From an uncultured Bacillota bacterium (GTDB lineage: Bacteria; Bacillota; Clostridia; Oscillospirales; Oscillospiraceae), in NCBI GenBank assembly GCA_937890735.1, contig CALACZ010000163.1, forward strand, positions 1-22,952: 22,952 nt of DNA, written 5' to 3'. Numbering within the stretch: the stretch's first letter is position 1; each line of letters begins with the position of its first letter. The position numbers and the translations under genes are program-made. This document shows, piece by piece, positions 12,721 to 20,380 of this stretch. Below the pieces are notes generated by a model. The model saw only the letters and a list, made by a program, of their open reading frames with translations. It was not told where the DNA came from and did no database searches.

Positions 12721-14483
12721 CCCATCATCCCCGCCCACAGTTCGTATTGCTGGGACGCCGCGGTGAGCGTCTGCCCGACGAGCAGCCGGTAGCTGTCCGG
12801 CGCGTGCACCACGCGCACGCCCTCGGCGATGCCGTCGCCGGTCACGGCGATGTCCAGATCGTCGTCCATGCCGGCCGTGACCGGGACTTCATGCAGCGTA
12901 TACTTGCCGCCGCCGAGGTCCTCCACGGTCAGCACGCACGTCTGCCCGTCGTCATTCTGGTATACCGCGTCATATGGCACGACCAGAACGTCTTTGGCTT
13001 CCTCGAGGATGTAATCGAGCTGCGCTTCCAGACCGATGCGAAGTCCGGTGTTCGTGCTTTCCACGGCGACCTCGGTGTCAAACAGCGCGTCGCTGCCCGT
13101 GGCGCTCGTCACGCCGTAGGCGTTTTTCTGCGCCGTGGGGGCGATGGTGCTGACGCTGCCGTCAAATTCCGCGTCGCCCGTCGCGTCGGTGTGGATGGCG
13201 ACCTTCTGCCCGACGGCTACTTTTCCGATGTCGTAGCCCTTGACGGTCGTTTTGATGACCAGATCGTCCAGGTCCTCGATCACGAACAGCAGCCCGCTGC
13301 CGCTTGCGCCGACGCTCGCGTACACCGCCGTGATGGTGCCGTCACAGGGGGCGGTGATGGTCGCGTCGTCCAGCTGCTTTTCCAGCTGCGCGATCGCCTC
13401 CTGCGTGACCGCGGTGCTCGCGCCAGCCTGCGCCGATTGCACGGCGTTGGAGTAGCTTTCCAGCTGCCCGCTGACCGACTGCTGCGTGGACTCCAGATTT
13501 TTGACTGCCTTGTCGTAGGCGTCCTTCGCGCTGTCCACCGCGTCGCGGTAATCGTCCAGCGCGTCGTCCGCGCCCGTTTCGGCGGCGTCATAGGCGCTCT
13601 TTGCAAGGCGGTAGGCGTCCGACGCCGTATCGACCTGCTGCTCCAGCGTGTCGCACTGCGCCTCCGCCGCTTCATACGCGCTCAGCGCCGCGTCGTTGTC
13701 CGCCTTCAGCGCGGCGACCTCCTCCTCCTTTGCGGCATACTCCGGCGTTCCTTCTTCCAGCGCCTTGAGCTCCTCCTGCGCGGTCGCGTAGGCATTGCCT
13801 GCGCTTGCCAGCGTCATCGCCGCCGCGTCGCGCGCCGACTGCGCCGAATCCAGCGCATTTTCCGCGCTCTCCAGCGCGCTCCGCGCCTGATCGCGGGAGC
13901 TTTCCGCGCTCAGAAGCTGCGTGTTTTCGCCCTCGTCCAGCGAGCGCTCGTAGCGCTCAAGCGCCGTCTGCGCCTTTTCATACGCCTCCTGCGCGGAATC
14001 GACCTGCGCCTGCGCGGCAAGCAAACTCGCGTTCAGACCGTCGTCGAGCGACTGCTTGAAGGTGTTGTAGCTGTCCTGCGCGCTTTTGAGCTGCGCGCCG
14101 GATGCCGCCTGCGCGGTGTTAAGGCTTGCGCGCTGGGTGCTGATCTGATCCTCCACGCTCTCACCGTCCAGCTCCGCCAGCACGTCGCCCGCGCGCACAT
14201 AGTCGCCGACCTCCACCGCCACGCTCCTGACCGGCAGCGCGAGCGTGGAGTAGACGTTCGTTGCGTCCGCGCTCTCCACCGTGCCGTTTGCCGAGATGGT
14301 GCTGCGCAGGTCCGTGCGGCTGACGGGCGTGGTGTCGCTCAGGCGCAGTACCGCCGAAGCCTTGCCCGCGCCGAGCAGCCGCGGCACGATCAGAAGCGCC
14401 GCGATCACCAGCACCGCGCCGCCGATCACAAACCAGCGCTTTTTGAGCTTTTTCTTCTTTTTGACCCCTGAAGTTTCCGCCAT
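12717..14483 (-). CDS. HlyD/MacA-like adaptor with a long coiled coil
   Basis: The 588-aa protein has a lysine-rich cytoplasmic start, one transmembrane helix (about residues 17-38), and a first half-barrel segment (VEVGDYVRAGDVLAELDGE). A very long alanine-rich, charged coiled coil follows (about 115-370), then the second half (ATITAPCDGTITAVYASVGASGSG) and a beta-barrel and membrane-proximal region. This is the architecture of adaptor subunits of ABC exporters. The hairpin is long compared with typical MacA, notable in an organism with no obvious outer membrane component here. The ATG has an upstream GAGGA/AAGGAG. It is the first gene of the operon. Confidence 0.9.
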   Translation of the reverse strand: MAETSGVKKKKKLKKRWFVIGGAVLVIAALLIVPRLLGAGKASAVLRLSDTTPVSRTDLRSTISANGTVESADATNVYSTLALPVRSVAVEVGDYVRAGDVLAELDGESVEDQISTQRASLNTAQAASGAQLKSAQDSYNTFKQSLDDGLNASLLAAQAQVDSAQEAYEKAQTALERYERSLDEGENTQLLSAESSRDQARSALESAENALDSAQSARDAAAMTLASAGNAYATAQEELKALEEGTPEYAAKEEEVAALKADNDAALSAYEAAEAQCDTLEQQVDTASDAYRLAKSAYDAAETGADDALDDYRDAVDSAKDAYDKAVKNLESTQQSVSGQLESYSNAVQSAQAGASTAVTQEAIAQLEKQLDDATITAPCDGTITAVYASVGASGSGLLFVIEDLDDLVIKTTVKGYDIGKVAVGQKVAIHTDATGDAEFDGSVSTIAPTAQKNAYGVTSATGSDALFDTEVAVESTNTGLRIGLEAQLDYILEEAKDVLVVPYDAVYQNDDGQTCVLTVEDLGGGKYTLHEVPVTAGMDDDLDIAVTGDGIAEGVRVVHAPDSYRLLVGQTLTAASQQYELWAGMMG

Positions 14484-14519
14484 GGTCCTCTACTCCTTAT
14501 TGTCGCATTTTGTGCTCAC

Positions 14520-14525
14520 ATTATA
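14520..14525 (-). promoter_or_regulatory. Possible -10 of the exporter operon
   Basis: Minus-strand TATAAT 37 bp before the adaptor start. Its -35 position (ACATAT) is poor. A TTGACA at 14564-14559 pairs only with a weak TATTCA. A weak -35 could mean activator dependence. Confidence 0.4.
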
Positions 14526-14580
14526 GAGATGCTTTGTGAATAATATGTAAATACCCCTTGTCAAAATCGTGAAAATCGCC

Positions 14581-14615
14581 AAAAAAGAGCCTCCGACCTA
14601 CCCGGTCGGAGGCTC
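14581..14615 (-). terminator. Terminator of the lipoprotein gene
   Basis: Perfect 12-bp stem (14587-14598 and 14604-14615), 5-nt loop, then six T residues on the minus strand (14586-14581). Confidence 0.88.
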
Positions 14616-14627
14616 TGTCGATTTGAT

Positions 14628-15140
14628 TTATTTCCCAACGATTTTGAGTACCTGCTCGAAAAACGCGTCGTTCATGGTGAACCAGCCCTCGAAGCCGTCC
14701 TTGTCCCAGACGATCACATCGCCCTCGACGGTAAACGACCGTCCCACCTGCCCGCAGGCGCTCGTCCCGTCCAGACTGACCGCCAGACCGTTGTGGAAGT
14801 CGATGTAATACGTCGGCTCGGACGCTGCCAGCTCGCCGGTGATGAGCGCCCACTGATCGAGGTCGATGCTGTCCGTGAGCGCCTGAATATCGGCGGCATC
14901 GGTCAGGTCGGCAAGCACGACGAACGCGGGCTCAGTGTCCGAAAGCGCCCAGATCGTCACCTGCGACGTTTCCAGACTGTGCGCCGCGGTTTCCGCTTCC
15001 GTGTCGGCGGATTCGACCGTCTCCTGCACGGCGGCGGGCGCGGGCTGGGTGTCCGGCGCGTTCGCGGGTGCGGCGCAGCTTGTCAGCAGCAGCGCCCCGC
15101 ACAGCAGGACGAGCCAGATGGCGACAGTTTTCGACTTCAT
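14628..15140 (-). CDS. Predicted lipoprotein of unknown function
   Basis: The 170-aa protein has a signal peptide with lipobox LTSC (residues 19-22, C22 lipidated), then a Pro/Ala/Glu/Thr-rich linker (about 25-65). A small domain follows with ALSDTEPAFVVLADLTDAADIQALTDSIDL, YYIDFHNGLAVSLDG and a C-terminal VWDKDGFEGWFTMNDAFFEQVLKIVGK. It is anchored outside the cytoplasmic membrane. I recognise no family. I chose the ATG at 15140 with AGGAGGG upstream rather than a longer reading. No clear promoter is seen, so it may depend partly on readthrough from asnS. Confidence 0.8.
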   Translation of the reverse strand: MKSKTVAIWLVLLCGALLLTSCAAPANAPDTQPAPAAVQETVESADTEAETAAHSLETSQVTIWALSDTEPAFVVLADLTDAADIQALTDSIDLDQWALITGELAASEPTYYIDFHNGLAVSLDGTSACGQVGRSFTVEGDVIVWDKDGFEGWFTMNDAFFEQVLKIVGK

Positions 15141-15166
15141 AATGATCCCTCCTGAATCGTGCACAA

Positions 15167-15200
15167 AGAGTCTCCAGCGCGGAGGTCGGAGGCTCTTTCG
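15167..15200 (-). terminator. Terminator of asnS
   Basis: AAAGAG-C-CTCC pairs with GGAG-A-CTCTTT on the minus strand. The side next to asnS (GGTCGGAGGCTCTTTCGTTTGATT) is nearly the same as the sequence next to the lipoprotein stop (14604-14627). Confidence 0.55.
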
Positions 15201-15205
15201 TTTGA

Positions 15206-16600
15206 TTATAGTTCGCAGTTGTTGACCGTGCGCGGGAAGGGGAGCACGTCACGGATGTTGCTCATGCCGGTGAGGTACATGACGCAGCGCTCAAAGCCGA
15301 GCCCGAAGCCCGCGTGGCGCGCTGTGCCGTATTTGCGCAGGTCGAGGTAGAACTTGTAGTCCTCGGGCTTGAGCCCCGTCTCGTTCATGCGCTGGAGCAG
15401 CGTGTCGTAATCGTCCTCGCGCTGGCTTCCGCCGATGATCTCGCCGATGCCGGGCACAAGGCAGTCCATCGCCGCGACGGTCTTGCCGTCGGGGTTGAGC
15501 TTCATGTAGAACGCCTTGATCTCCTTCGGGTAGTCCGTGACGAAGACCGGGCGCTTGAAGATCTGCTCGGTGAGATAGCGCTCATGCTCGGTCTGCAGGT
15601 CGCAGCCCCAGAAGACCTTGTAGTCGAACTTGTCGTTGTGCTCCTCGAGCAGCTTGACCGCCTCGGTGTAGGTGATGTGACCGAAGTCGGACGTCATCAC
15701 ATGGTGCAGCCGGTCGAGAAGCCCCTTATCGACGAACTGGTTCAGGAACTCCATCTCCGCCGGCGCGTTTTCCAGCGTGTAGGCGATGACGTATTTGAGC
15801 ATATCCTCGGCGAGCTTCATGTCGTCGTTCAGGTCGGCGAACACGATCTCCGGCTCGATCATCCAGAACTCCGCCGCGTGGCGGGTGGTGTTGGAATTTT
15901 CGGCGCGGAACGTCGGTCCGAATGTGTATACATCGCGGAACGCCATGGCGAACGTCTCCACGTTGAGCTGACCCGAGACGGTCAGGTTCGTGGGCTTGGA
16001 GAAAAAGTCCTTGGAGTAATCGACCGCGCCGTCCTCCGTGCGCGGAGGATTGTTGATGTCCAGCGTCGTGACCTGGAACATCTCGCCCGCGCCCTCGCAG
16101 TCGGAGGCGGTGATGATGGGCGTGTGCACATACACAAAGCCGCGCTCCTGGAAGAACTTGTGGATGGCGAAGGCGATGACGCTGCGCACGCGGAACACCG
16201 CCTGGAACGTATTCGTGCGGGCGCGCAGATGCGGCACAGTACGCAGAAACTCCAGCGAGTGCCGCTTGGGCTGGATGGGGAAATCGGGCGTGGACGGACC
16301 TTCCACCGCTACGGCGGACGCCTGCACCTCAAAGGGCTGCTTGGCATCGGGCGTGCGCACGAGCGTGCCGGTCACGATGACCGCCGCGCCGATGTTGAGC
16401 TTGGAAATTTCGGCGAAATTCGCAAGCTCCGCGCCGTAGACGACCTGCACGGGCGTAAAATATGTGCCGTCCGACAGGACGATAAAGCCAAAGTTTTTGC
16501 TGGCGCGCAGATTGCGCACCCAGCCGCCGATCTGCACGGTCTTGCCGTCATATGCGGCGGGGTCCTGAAACAGGGAACGAACGGGAATGAGCTGTTCCAT
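15206..16600 (-). CDS. asnS: Asparaginyl-tRNA synthetase
   Basis: The 464-aa protein charges tRNA(Asn) with asparagine. It has an N-terminal OB-fold anticodon-binding domain (about residues 15-110, VQIGGWVRNLRASKNFGFIVLSDGT) and a class II catalytic core. Motif 2 is FRAENSNTTRHAAEFWMIEPE and motif 3 is GFGLGFERCVMYLTGMSNIRDVLPFPR near the C-terminus. Full length is normal for bacterial AsnRS. AGAGGAG precedes the ATG. It lies 30 bp downstream of asnA in the same direction, a direct link between making and using asparagine. Confidence 0.96.
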   Translation of the reverse strand: MEQLIPVRSLFQDPAAYDGKTVQIGGWVRNLRASKNFGFIVLSDGTYFTPVQVVYGAELANFAEISKLNIGAAVIVTGTLVRTPDAKQPFEVQASAVAVEGPSTPDFPIQPKRHSLEFLRTVPHLRARTNTFQAVFRVRSVIAFAIHKFFQERGFVYVHTPIITASDCEGAGEMFQVTTLDINNPPRTEDGAVDYSKDFFSKPTNLTVSGQLNVETFAMAFRDVYTFGPTFRAENSNTTRHAAEFWMIEPEIVFADLNDDMKLAEDMLKYVIAYTLENAPAEMEFLNQFVDKGLLDRLHHVMTSDFGHITYTEAVKLLEEHNDKFDYKVFWGCDLQTEHERYLTEQIFKRPVFVTDYPKEIKAFYMKLNPDGKTVAAMDCLVPGIGEIIGGSQREDDYDTLLQRMNETGLKPEDYKFYLDLRKYGTARHAGFGLGFERCVMYLTGMSNIRDVLPFPRTVNNCEL

Positions 16601-16630
16601 CTTGTACTCCTCTTTTCAAAAATTCAATGA

Positions 16631-17638
16631 TTACAGCAACAGAATACCGGCATCCTGACAGGTCTTGCGGGTAGTTTCGTCCCACAGGCTGCACTGCACC
16701 TCGCCGATGTGGCAGGTGCCGATCATCAGCATACAGACGCGGCTCTGACCGATGCCGCCGCCCATGGTGAGCGGCAGCTCGCCCGCGAGCAGCATTTTGT
16801 GGAACGGCAGCTCGCGCCGCTCTTCGCAGCCTGCGAGCTTTAACTGCTCTGCCAGCGACGCCTCGTCCACGCGGATGCCCATGGACGAAATTTCAAACGC
16901 GCATTCCAGCACGGGATCCCACATCAGAATGTCGCCGTTGAGCGCCCAGTCGTCATAGTCCGGCGCGCGCCCGTCGTGGGGCTTGCCGGAGCGCAGCTTG
17001 CCGCCGATCTGCATGAGGAACACCGTGTGATGTTCGCGCACGATGGCGTTTTCGCGCTCCTTCGGCGTGAGGTCGGGGTATTTGTCCTCCAGCTCCTGCG
17101 TGGTGATGAAAAACACCTCGCGCTCGAGCTTCGTATGCAGGCTCGGGAAGGCGATGCCCAGCGCGTCGTTCGTCTCGCAAACAGCGCCCACGATGTCGCG
17201 CACGGTGCGGCGGAGGTAGGCTTCATTGCGATCCTCGCGGGTGATGACCTTTTCCCAGTCCCACTGATCGACGTAGACGGAGTGGAGGTTATCAACCTCT
17301 TCGTCGCGTCGGATGGCGTTCATGTCGGTGAACAGACCCTTGCCGGGCTTAAAATCATAACGCTTGAGGGCGAGGCGCTTCCACTTTGCCAGCGAGTGCA
17401 CCACCTGCGCCTGCGCGCCGACGTCCGGGATGTCAAAGCTCACCGGGCGTTCGTAGCCGTTGAGGTTGTCGTTCAGCCCGGAGTTTTTCTCCACGAACAG
17501 CGGCGCAGACACGCGGCGCAGATTGAGCGCATTGCCGAGATTGACCTGGAAATTGCTCTTGATAAACTCGATGGCGCGCTGAAGCTCATACACGCTCAGC
17601 GGCGCTTTGTACCCGGCAGGAATGGCGATCTTGCTCAT
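16631..17638 (-). CDS. asnA: Aspartate-ammonia ligase (asparagine synthetase A)
   Basis: The 335-aa protein makes asparagine from aspartate, ammonia and ATP. It is clearly AsnA: NFQVNLGNALNLRRVSAPLF, GLNDNLNGYERPVSFDIPD, HSLAKWKRLALKRY, GLFTDMNAIRRDEEVDNLHS, YVDQWDWEKVI and PLTMGGGIGQSRVCMLML-like C-terminal motif. It shares the class II synthetase fold with AsnS. I chose the ATG at 17638 with AAGGAG upstream. It is transcribed from a near-consensus promoter (17671-17699), with no T-box-like leader. Co-transcription with asnS is likely, as no terminator separates them. Confidence 0.96.
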   Translation of the reverse strand: MSKIAIPAGYKAPLSVYELQRAIEFIKSNFQVNLGNALNLRRVSAPLFVEKNSGLNDNLNGYERPVSFDIPDVGAQAQVVHSLAKWKRLALKRYDFKPGKGLFTDMNAIRRDEEVDNLHSVYVDQWDWEKVITREDRNEAYLRRTVRDIVGAVCETNDALGIAFPSLHTKLEREVFFITTQELEDKYPDLTPKERENAIVREHHTVFLMQIGGKLRSGKPHDGRAPDYDDWALNGDILMWDPVLECAFEISSMGIRVDEASLAEQLKLAGCEERRELPFHKMLLAGELPLTMGGGIGQSRVCMLMIGTCHIGEVQCSLWDETTRKTCQDAGILLL

Positions 17639-17670
17639 GGTAAAACTCCTTCTTTCCAAAAAATCAACTT

Positions 17671-17699
17671 ATTATACAACAGTTTTTTTGCGCTTTCAA
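17671..17699 (-). promoter_or_regulatory. Promoter of asnA-asnS
   Basis: Minus strand: TTGAAA (17699-17694), 17 bp, TATAAT (17676-17671). The leader is about 25 nt, too short for a T-box. Confidence 0.8.
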
Positions 17700-17720
17700 G
17701 AGATACTCCCTTTTTTATGC

Positions 17721-17752
17721 AAAATCCGGGCGCGGCAAGCTGCCGCGCCCGG
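17721..17752 (-). terminator. Terminator of the XRE-membrane gene
   Basis: Perfect 12-bp stem (17726-17737 and 17741-17752), AGC loop, then ATTTT on the minus strand, just before the asnA promoter. Confidence 0.75.
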
Positions 17753-17758
17753 ACGGGC

Positions 17759-18346
17759 TTATTTTTTGCGGAACATACGGAACAGCTCCCACAGCACGGC
17801 GAGCACCTGCACCGCCGCGCACACGATGAAAATTTGCGACAGATTCCCCACCTGCGGGAACGACAGCAGCAGACACGCGCCCAGCGACCAGATGAGCACC
17901 GTGATCGACGCCGCCTGCTGCCAGATGCCCCACCAGAGGCTCGTGAACACGATCGACACGATCGACGCCACCGGCACGGCGTACACAAAGAACATCCACG
18001 CCGGGAACAGCACCTCCGCGATCGTGAACGCTGTAAAAAGGATCGTCGCCACCACGAACACGATCGCCACCGACAGAAGATAGATGAACAGATGGTAATA
18101 CGGCTTTGCCTTTTTCGGTGCTTCCACCTCGCCGATGAGATTGCTCACCGTTACGCCGTACAGATCGGCGATCTGCGCCAGAATGAACACATCCGGCAAA
18201 CTCTCCCCGCGCTCCCACTTGGAGACGGATTTATCGGAGTAATTGAGCTTTTCCGCCAGGTCTGCCTGCGTGTCGTGATGCGCCTTGCGGTACGCTGTGA
18301 TATTTTTTGCGATCGTTCGCCGCATGGTCGTCTCTTCAACCTTCAA
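17759..18346 (-). CDS. XRE regulator fused to a four-helix membrane domain
   Basis: The 195-aa protein has an N-terminal helix-turn-helix (about residues 12-65: IAKNITAYRKAHHDTQADLAEKLNYSDKSVSKWERGESLPD) and then about four hydrophobic helices (about 85-187). Such membrane-tethered XRE proteins are common in Firmicutes; signal and targets are unknown. The start is ambiguous: a TTG at 18346 has AAGGAGC about 9 nt upstream, whereas the ATG at 18325 has only a weak site; I kept the TTG. It is monocistronic with its own terminator. Its upstream region holds the ATTCTAC/GTAGAGT dyad. Confidence 0.85.
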   Translation of the reverse strand: MKVEETTMRRTIAKNITAYRKAHHDTQADLAEKLNYSDKSVSKWERGESLPDVFILAQIADLYGVTVSNLIGEVEAPKKAKPYYHLFIYLLSVAIVFVVATILFTAFTIAEVLFPAWMFFVYAVPVASIVSIVFTSLWWGIWQQAASITVLIWSLGACLLLSFPQVGNLSQIFIVCAAVQVLAVLWELFRMFRKK

Positions 18347-18386
18347 GCAAACCCGCTCCTTCCTGAAAGCACTGGTATCACTGGAA

Positions 18387-18403
18387 ATTCTACTGCCGGT
18401 AGA
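18387..18403. promoter_or_regulatory. Second copy of the TTCTAC/GTAGA dyad
   Basis: ATTCTAC-TGCCG-GTAGAGT (one wobble), then CGCAGAAAT. It matches 4385-4405 in the dac/degV gap and lies about 40 bp upstream of the XRE-membrane gene start. Confidence 0.45.
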
Positions 18404-18569
18404 GTGCCTCTCTCGCAGAAATTGACCCGCCGGAACAGCCGGTAGGGTGACATTTTCACGCCTGCGTGGTATGCTCGCAACGTAGAAAGTTGTTGCTTGT
18501 CATCCGGGCAGCTACTGATATGCTGAAGAACAGTATATCACATTTTTTCGCGCGGCGCAAGCCGTGTAA

Positions 18570-18617
18570 ACAGTACGCAATGTCGCCCACACACCCGATG
18601 TTGCGTACTGTATTTTT
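18570..18617 (+). terminator. Intrinsic terminator with no plus-strand gene before it
   Basis: Arms ACAGTACGCAA (18570-18580) and TTGCGTACTGT (18601-18611), extended by five further pairs towards the loop, then ATTTTTA. No plus-strand gene lies upstream in this gap. I see no supportable gene in 18347-18680, only a 15-codon ATG reading at 18520-18567 without a ribosome site. Confidence 0.6.
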
Positions 18618-18628
18618 ATGTGCCCCGG

Positions 18629-18657
18629 TTGACGCGCCGTCCTGAAACGGCTACAAT
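18629..18657 (+). promoter_or_regulatory. Promoter of the DUF2284 gene
   Basis: TTGACG (18629-18634), 17-bp spacer, TACAAT (18652-18657), about 24 bp before the start codon. Confidence 0.7.
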
Positions 18658-18680
18658 AAAAAACGAGAGGGGGCGGCGGG

Positions 18681-19223
18681 ATGCTGGACCGGGAAAAGCT
18701 GGAGCGGGCGCTGGCAGCGCTGCCGCTGCTTCAGTTTGCGTATGTGGATACGAAGGACATCGTGTTCACCGAGCGCGTGCGCACGATCTGCGAGCGGGAG
18801 TGCCCGATGTACAACACCACTTGGGCGTGCCCGCCCGCGGTCGGGACGGTGGAGGAATGCCGCGTGCGCTGCCTGGCTTACCCCGAGGCGCTCGTCATCA
18901 CCACCGTGACGGAGGTCAGCGACATCGCCAACATCGACGAAACGCTCGCCACCCGCGCCCCGCACGAAAAAATCGCCCACCAGGTCGCGGCGCTGCTGCG
19001 CGAGCAAAACCAGCAGGTGATGGTGCTCTCCACCGAGGCGTGCGCCGTCTGCGAGCACTGCGCATGGCCCAATTCCCCCTGCCGCCACCCGGAGCGGATG
19101 TTCCCCTGCATCGAAAGCCACGGCATTCTGGTGACCGACCTCGCCGAAAAATGCGGTCTGGATTTTTTCAACGGCAATATCGTGACGTGGTTCTCGCTGC
19201 TGTTCTTTAAGGATCAGGAATGA
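18681..19223 (+). CDS. DUF2284 cysteine-rich metal-binding protein
   Basis: The 180-aa cytosolic protein matches DUF2284 (predicted metal-binding). Two cysteine clusters stand out: C37, C41 and C50 in CERECPMYNTTWACPP, and C121, C124, C127, C134 and C143 in CAVCEHCAWPNSPC..P.R.FPCIES. This spacing suggests an iron-sulfur or zinc site, and family members often sit near corrinoid or radical SAM systems. No function is established. GAGAGGGGG precedes the ATG. It has its own promoter and terminator. Confidence 0.87.
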   Translation: MLDREKLERALAALPLLQFAYVDTKDIVFTERVRTICERECPMYNTTWACPPAVGTVEECRVRCLAYPEALVITTVTEVSDIANIDETLATRAPHEKIAHQVAALLREQNQQVMVLSTEACAVCEHCAWPNSPCRHPERMFPCIESHGILVTDLAEKCGLDFFNGNIVTWFSLLFFKDQE

Positions 19224-19228
19224 AAATG

Positions 19229-19256
19229 CCCCCGAACAGAAAGCTCTGTTCGGGGG
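19229..19256. terminator. Terminator after the DUF2284 gene
   Basis: Perfect 11-bp stem CCCCCGAACAG / CTGTTCGGGGG with a 6-nt loop. The plus-strand tail is poor (TTCG), so efficiency is uncertain. Confidence 0.6.
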
Positions 19257-19358
19257 TTCGCGTATATACCGCAGAATTTGCGTGCGGGAAGGTCTCTGCC
19301 CTGCCTGCTGGCGTGCAGAAACAGCTTTTGCACGCACGCCGGAGCGGCACGCACCCAT

Positions 19359-19596
19359 GCCTTCCCTTGGGGGAAGGTGGCTCGCGCAGCGAGACGGATG
19401 AGGGTCGGGGAGCATTTACGATTTGCTGAAACTGCAAAGCAATTCGCCAGTGCTCCCCTGCCCTCATCAGTCTGCTCCGCTTCGCTCCGCAGCCAGCTTC
19501 CCCGGAGGGGAAGCCATGGGGCTTCTGCAAATCGGTGCTGCCTCAAAATGCGGCGGCGCGTACCGCACGGGAGGGGCAAGCCCTCCTGTGTTACGG
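19359..19596. repeat. Compound repeat: element A copy 3 plus R4 palindrome
   Basis: A full element A (19359-19515) followed, after a short link, by an R palindrome (19559-19596). The R part touches the pseudouridine synthase stop codon at 19591-19593. The order is the reverse complement of the compounds at 10259 and 22151. 19257-19358 shows only linker fragments. Confidence 0.7.
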
Positions 19597-20244
19597 CTCA
19601 AACGCAAACATCGTCCACGGAAACGCCTGCGGCGGCTTTGCCTCAAACGTCATTTCCTCGCCCGTTTGCGGGTGGGGGAACTGCAAATGCGCGGAAAAGA
19701 GGGCAGTCTTGCAGCGGTTATCGCCGCCGCCGTATTTGCCGTCGCCGAGCAGCGGCAGGGCGCGGGAGGAAAACTGGGCGCGAATTTGATGCGTTCTGCC
19801 GGTGAACAGGCGCACGCGCACGAGCGCGCGGCGCTTGTCGCCGTCCTGCGCTGATGCGGCGACCGCATACGAAAGCCTCGCCGCCTTCACACCGGCGCGC
19901 GGGCGCTTGCAGACGAAGCTCTTGTCGCGCGCGCGGTCAAAATACAAAAGATCCTCCAAAACACCCGCCGGCTCGGCGGGCACGGCGCTGAGCACCGCCA
20001 GATATTCCTTCCGCCAGCGCCCTGCCTGCGCGGATGCCGTGAGGGCTGCCGCCGCGCGCGCCGTGCGGGTATAGACCATCACGCCCGCGCTCACGCGGTC
20101 GAGCCGGTGCACCGGGTAAATGTCCCCGCCACACTGCGTGTGCAGCAGCGCGGGCATCGCGTCCGCGCTCTCGCCCTGTGACAAAACGCCTGCCGGTTTG
20201 CAGCAGACGACGATCTGCGCGTCCTGATACAGAATTTCGACCAT
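19591..20244 (-). CDS. RluA-family RNA pseudouridine synthase
   Basis: The 217-aa protein isomerises uridine to pseudouridine in rRNA or tRNA. It has the RluA motif HRLDRVSAGVMVYT, with catalytic D49, and FTGRTHQIRAQF (R150-R155). LGDGKYGG near the C-terminus is also typical. It lacks an N-terminal S4 domain, so it is a short RluA-type enzyme; the target site is unknown. I chose the ATG at 20244 (MVEILYQDAQ) because it begins the conserved core; longer readings run into the promoter. The ribosome site is moderate (GAGAGG/GAGCGG). It is divergent from the ABC exporter. Confidence 0.9.
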   Translation of the reverse strand: MVEILYQDAQIVVCCKPAGVLSQGESADAMPALLHTQCGGDIYPVHRLDRVSAGVMVYTRTARAAAALTASAQAGRWRKEYLAVLSAVPAEPAGVLEDLLYFDRARDKSFVCKRPRAGVKAARLSYAVAASAQDGDKRRALVRVRLFTGRTHQIRAQFSSRALPLLGDGKYGGGDNRCKTALFSAHLQFPHPQTGEEMTFEAKPPQAFPWTMFAFEP

Positions 20245-20269
20245 CCGCTCACGTCCTCTCTTTGCCGAA

Positions 20270-20298
20270 ATTCTACCATGCCGCACCCGATTTTGCAA
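20270..20298 (-). promoter_or_regulatory. Promoter of the pseudouridine synthase gene
   Basis: Minus strand: TTGCAA (20298-20293), 17 bp, TAGAAT (20275-20270), with TGG extending the -10. Confidence 0.7.
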
Positions 20299-20305
20299 AC
20301 GCGGC

Positions 20306-20334
20306 TTGCAAAGCGGCGCGCGGTTTCGTATGAT
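20306..20334 (+). promoter_or_regulatory. Promoter of the ABC exporter gene
   Basis: TTGCAA (20306-20311), 17 bp, TATGAT (20329-20334). It lies back to back with the minus-strand promoter, with 7 bp between the two -35 boxes. Confidence 0.7.
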
Positions 20335-20346
20335 AAGGACAGCACG

Positions 20347-20362
20347 GCGGTCCGCGGACCGC
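20347..20362. promoter_or_regulatory. Perfect 16-bp palindrome after the exporter start point
   Basis: GCGGTCCGCGGACCGC, followed by GTTTT, about 6 bp past the predicted transcription start and 7 bp before the AGGAGGG ribosome site. It could be an operator or a small leader hairpin. Confidence 0.5.
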
Positions 20363-20380
20363 GTTTTCAGGAGGGACACT

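Noticed and set aside
12747..14471. Open frame of 574 codons on the plus strand
   Set aside because: It is antisense to the adaptor gene; its translation is Arg/Val/Leu-rich without domains, whereas the minus strand has a clear family match.
15314..16630. Open frame of 438 codons on the plus strand
   Set aside because: It is antisense to asnS, which is unmistakable.
17639..17720. T-box or other riboswitch before asnA
   Set aside because: The promoter is about 30 bp from the start codon, leaving no room, and no T-box motif is seen.
16976..18445. Open frame of 489 codons on the plus strand
   Set aside because: It spans asnA, the intergenic promoter and terminator, and the XRE gene in antisense. 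No coherent protein.
18520..18567. 15-codon ORF before the orphan terminator
   Set aside because: No ribosome site is visible; it is too short to support on its own, so it is only mentioned with the terminator.
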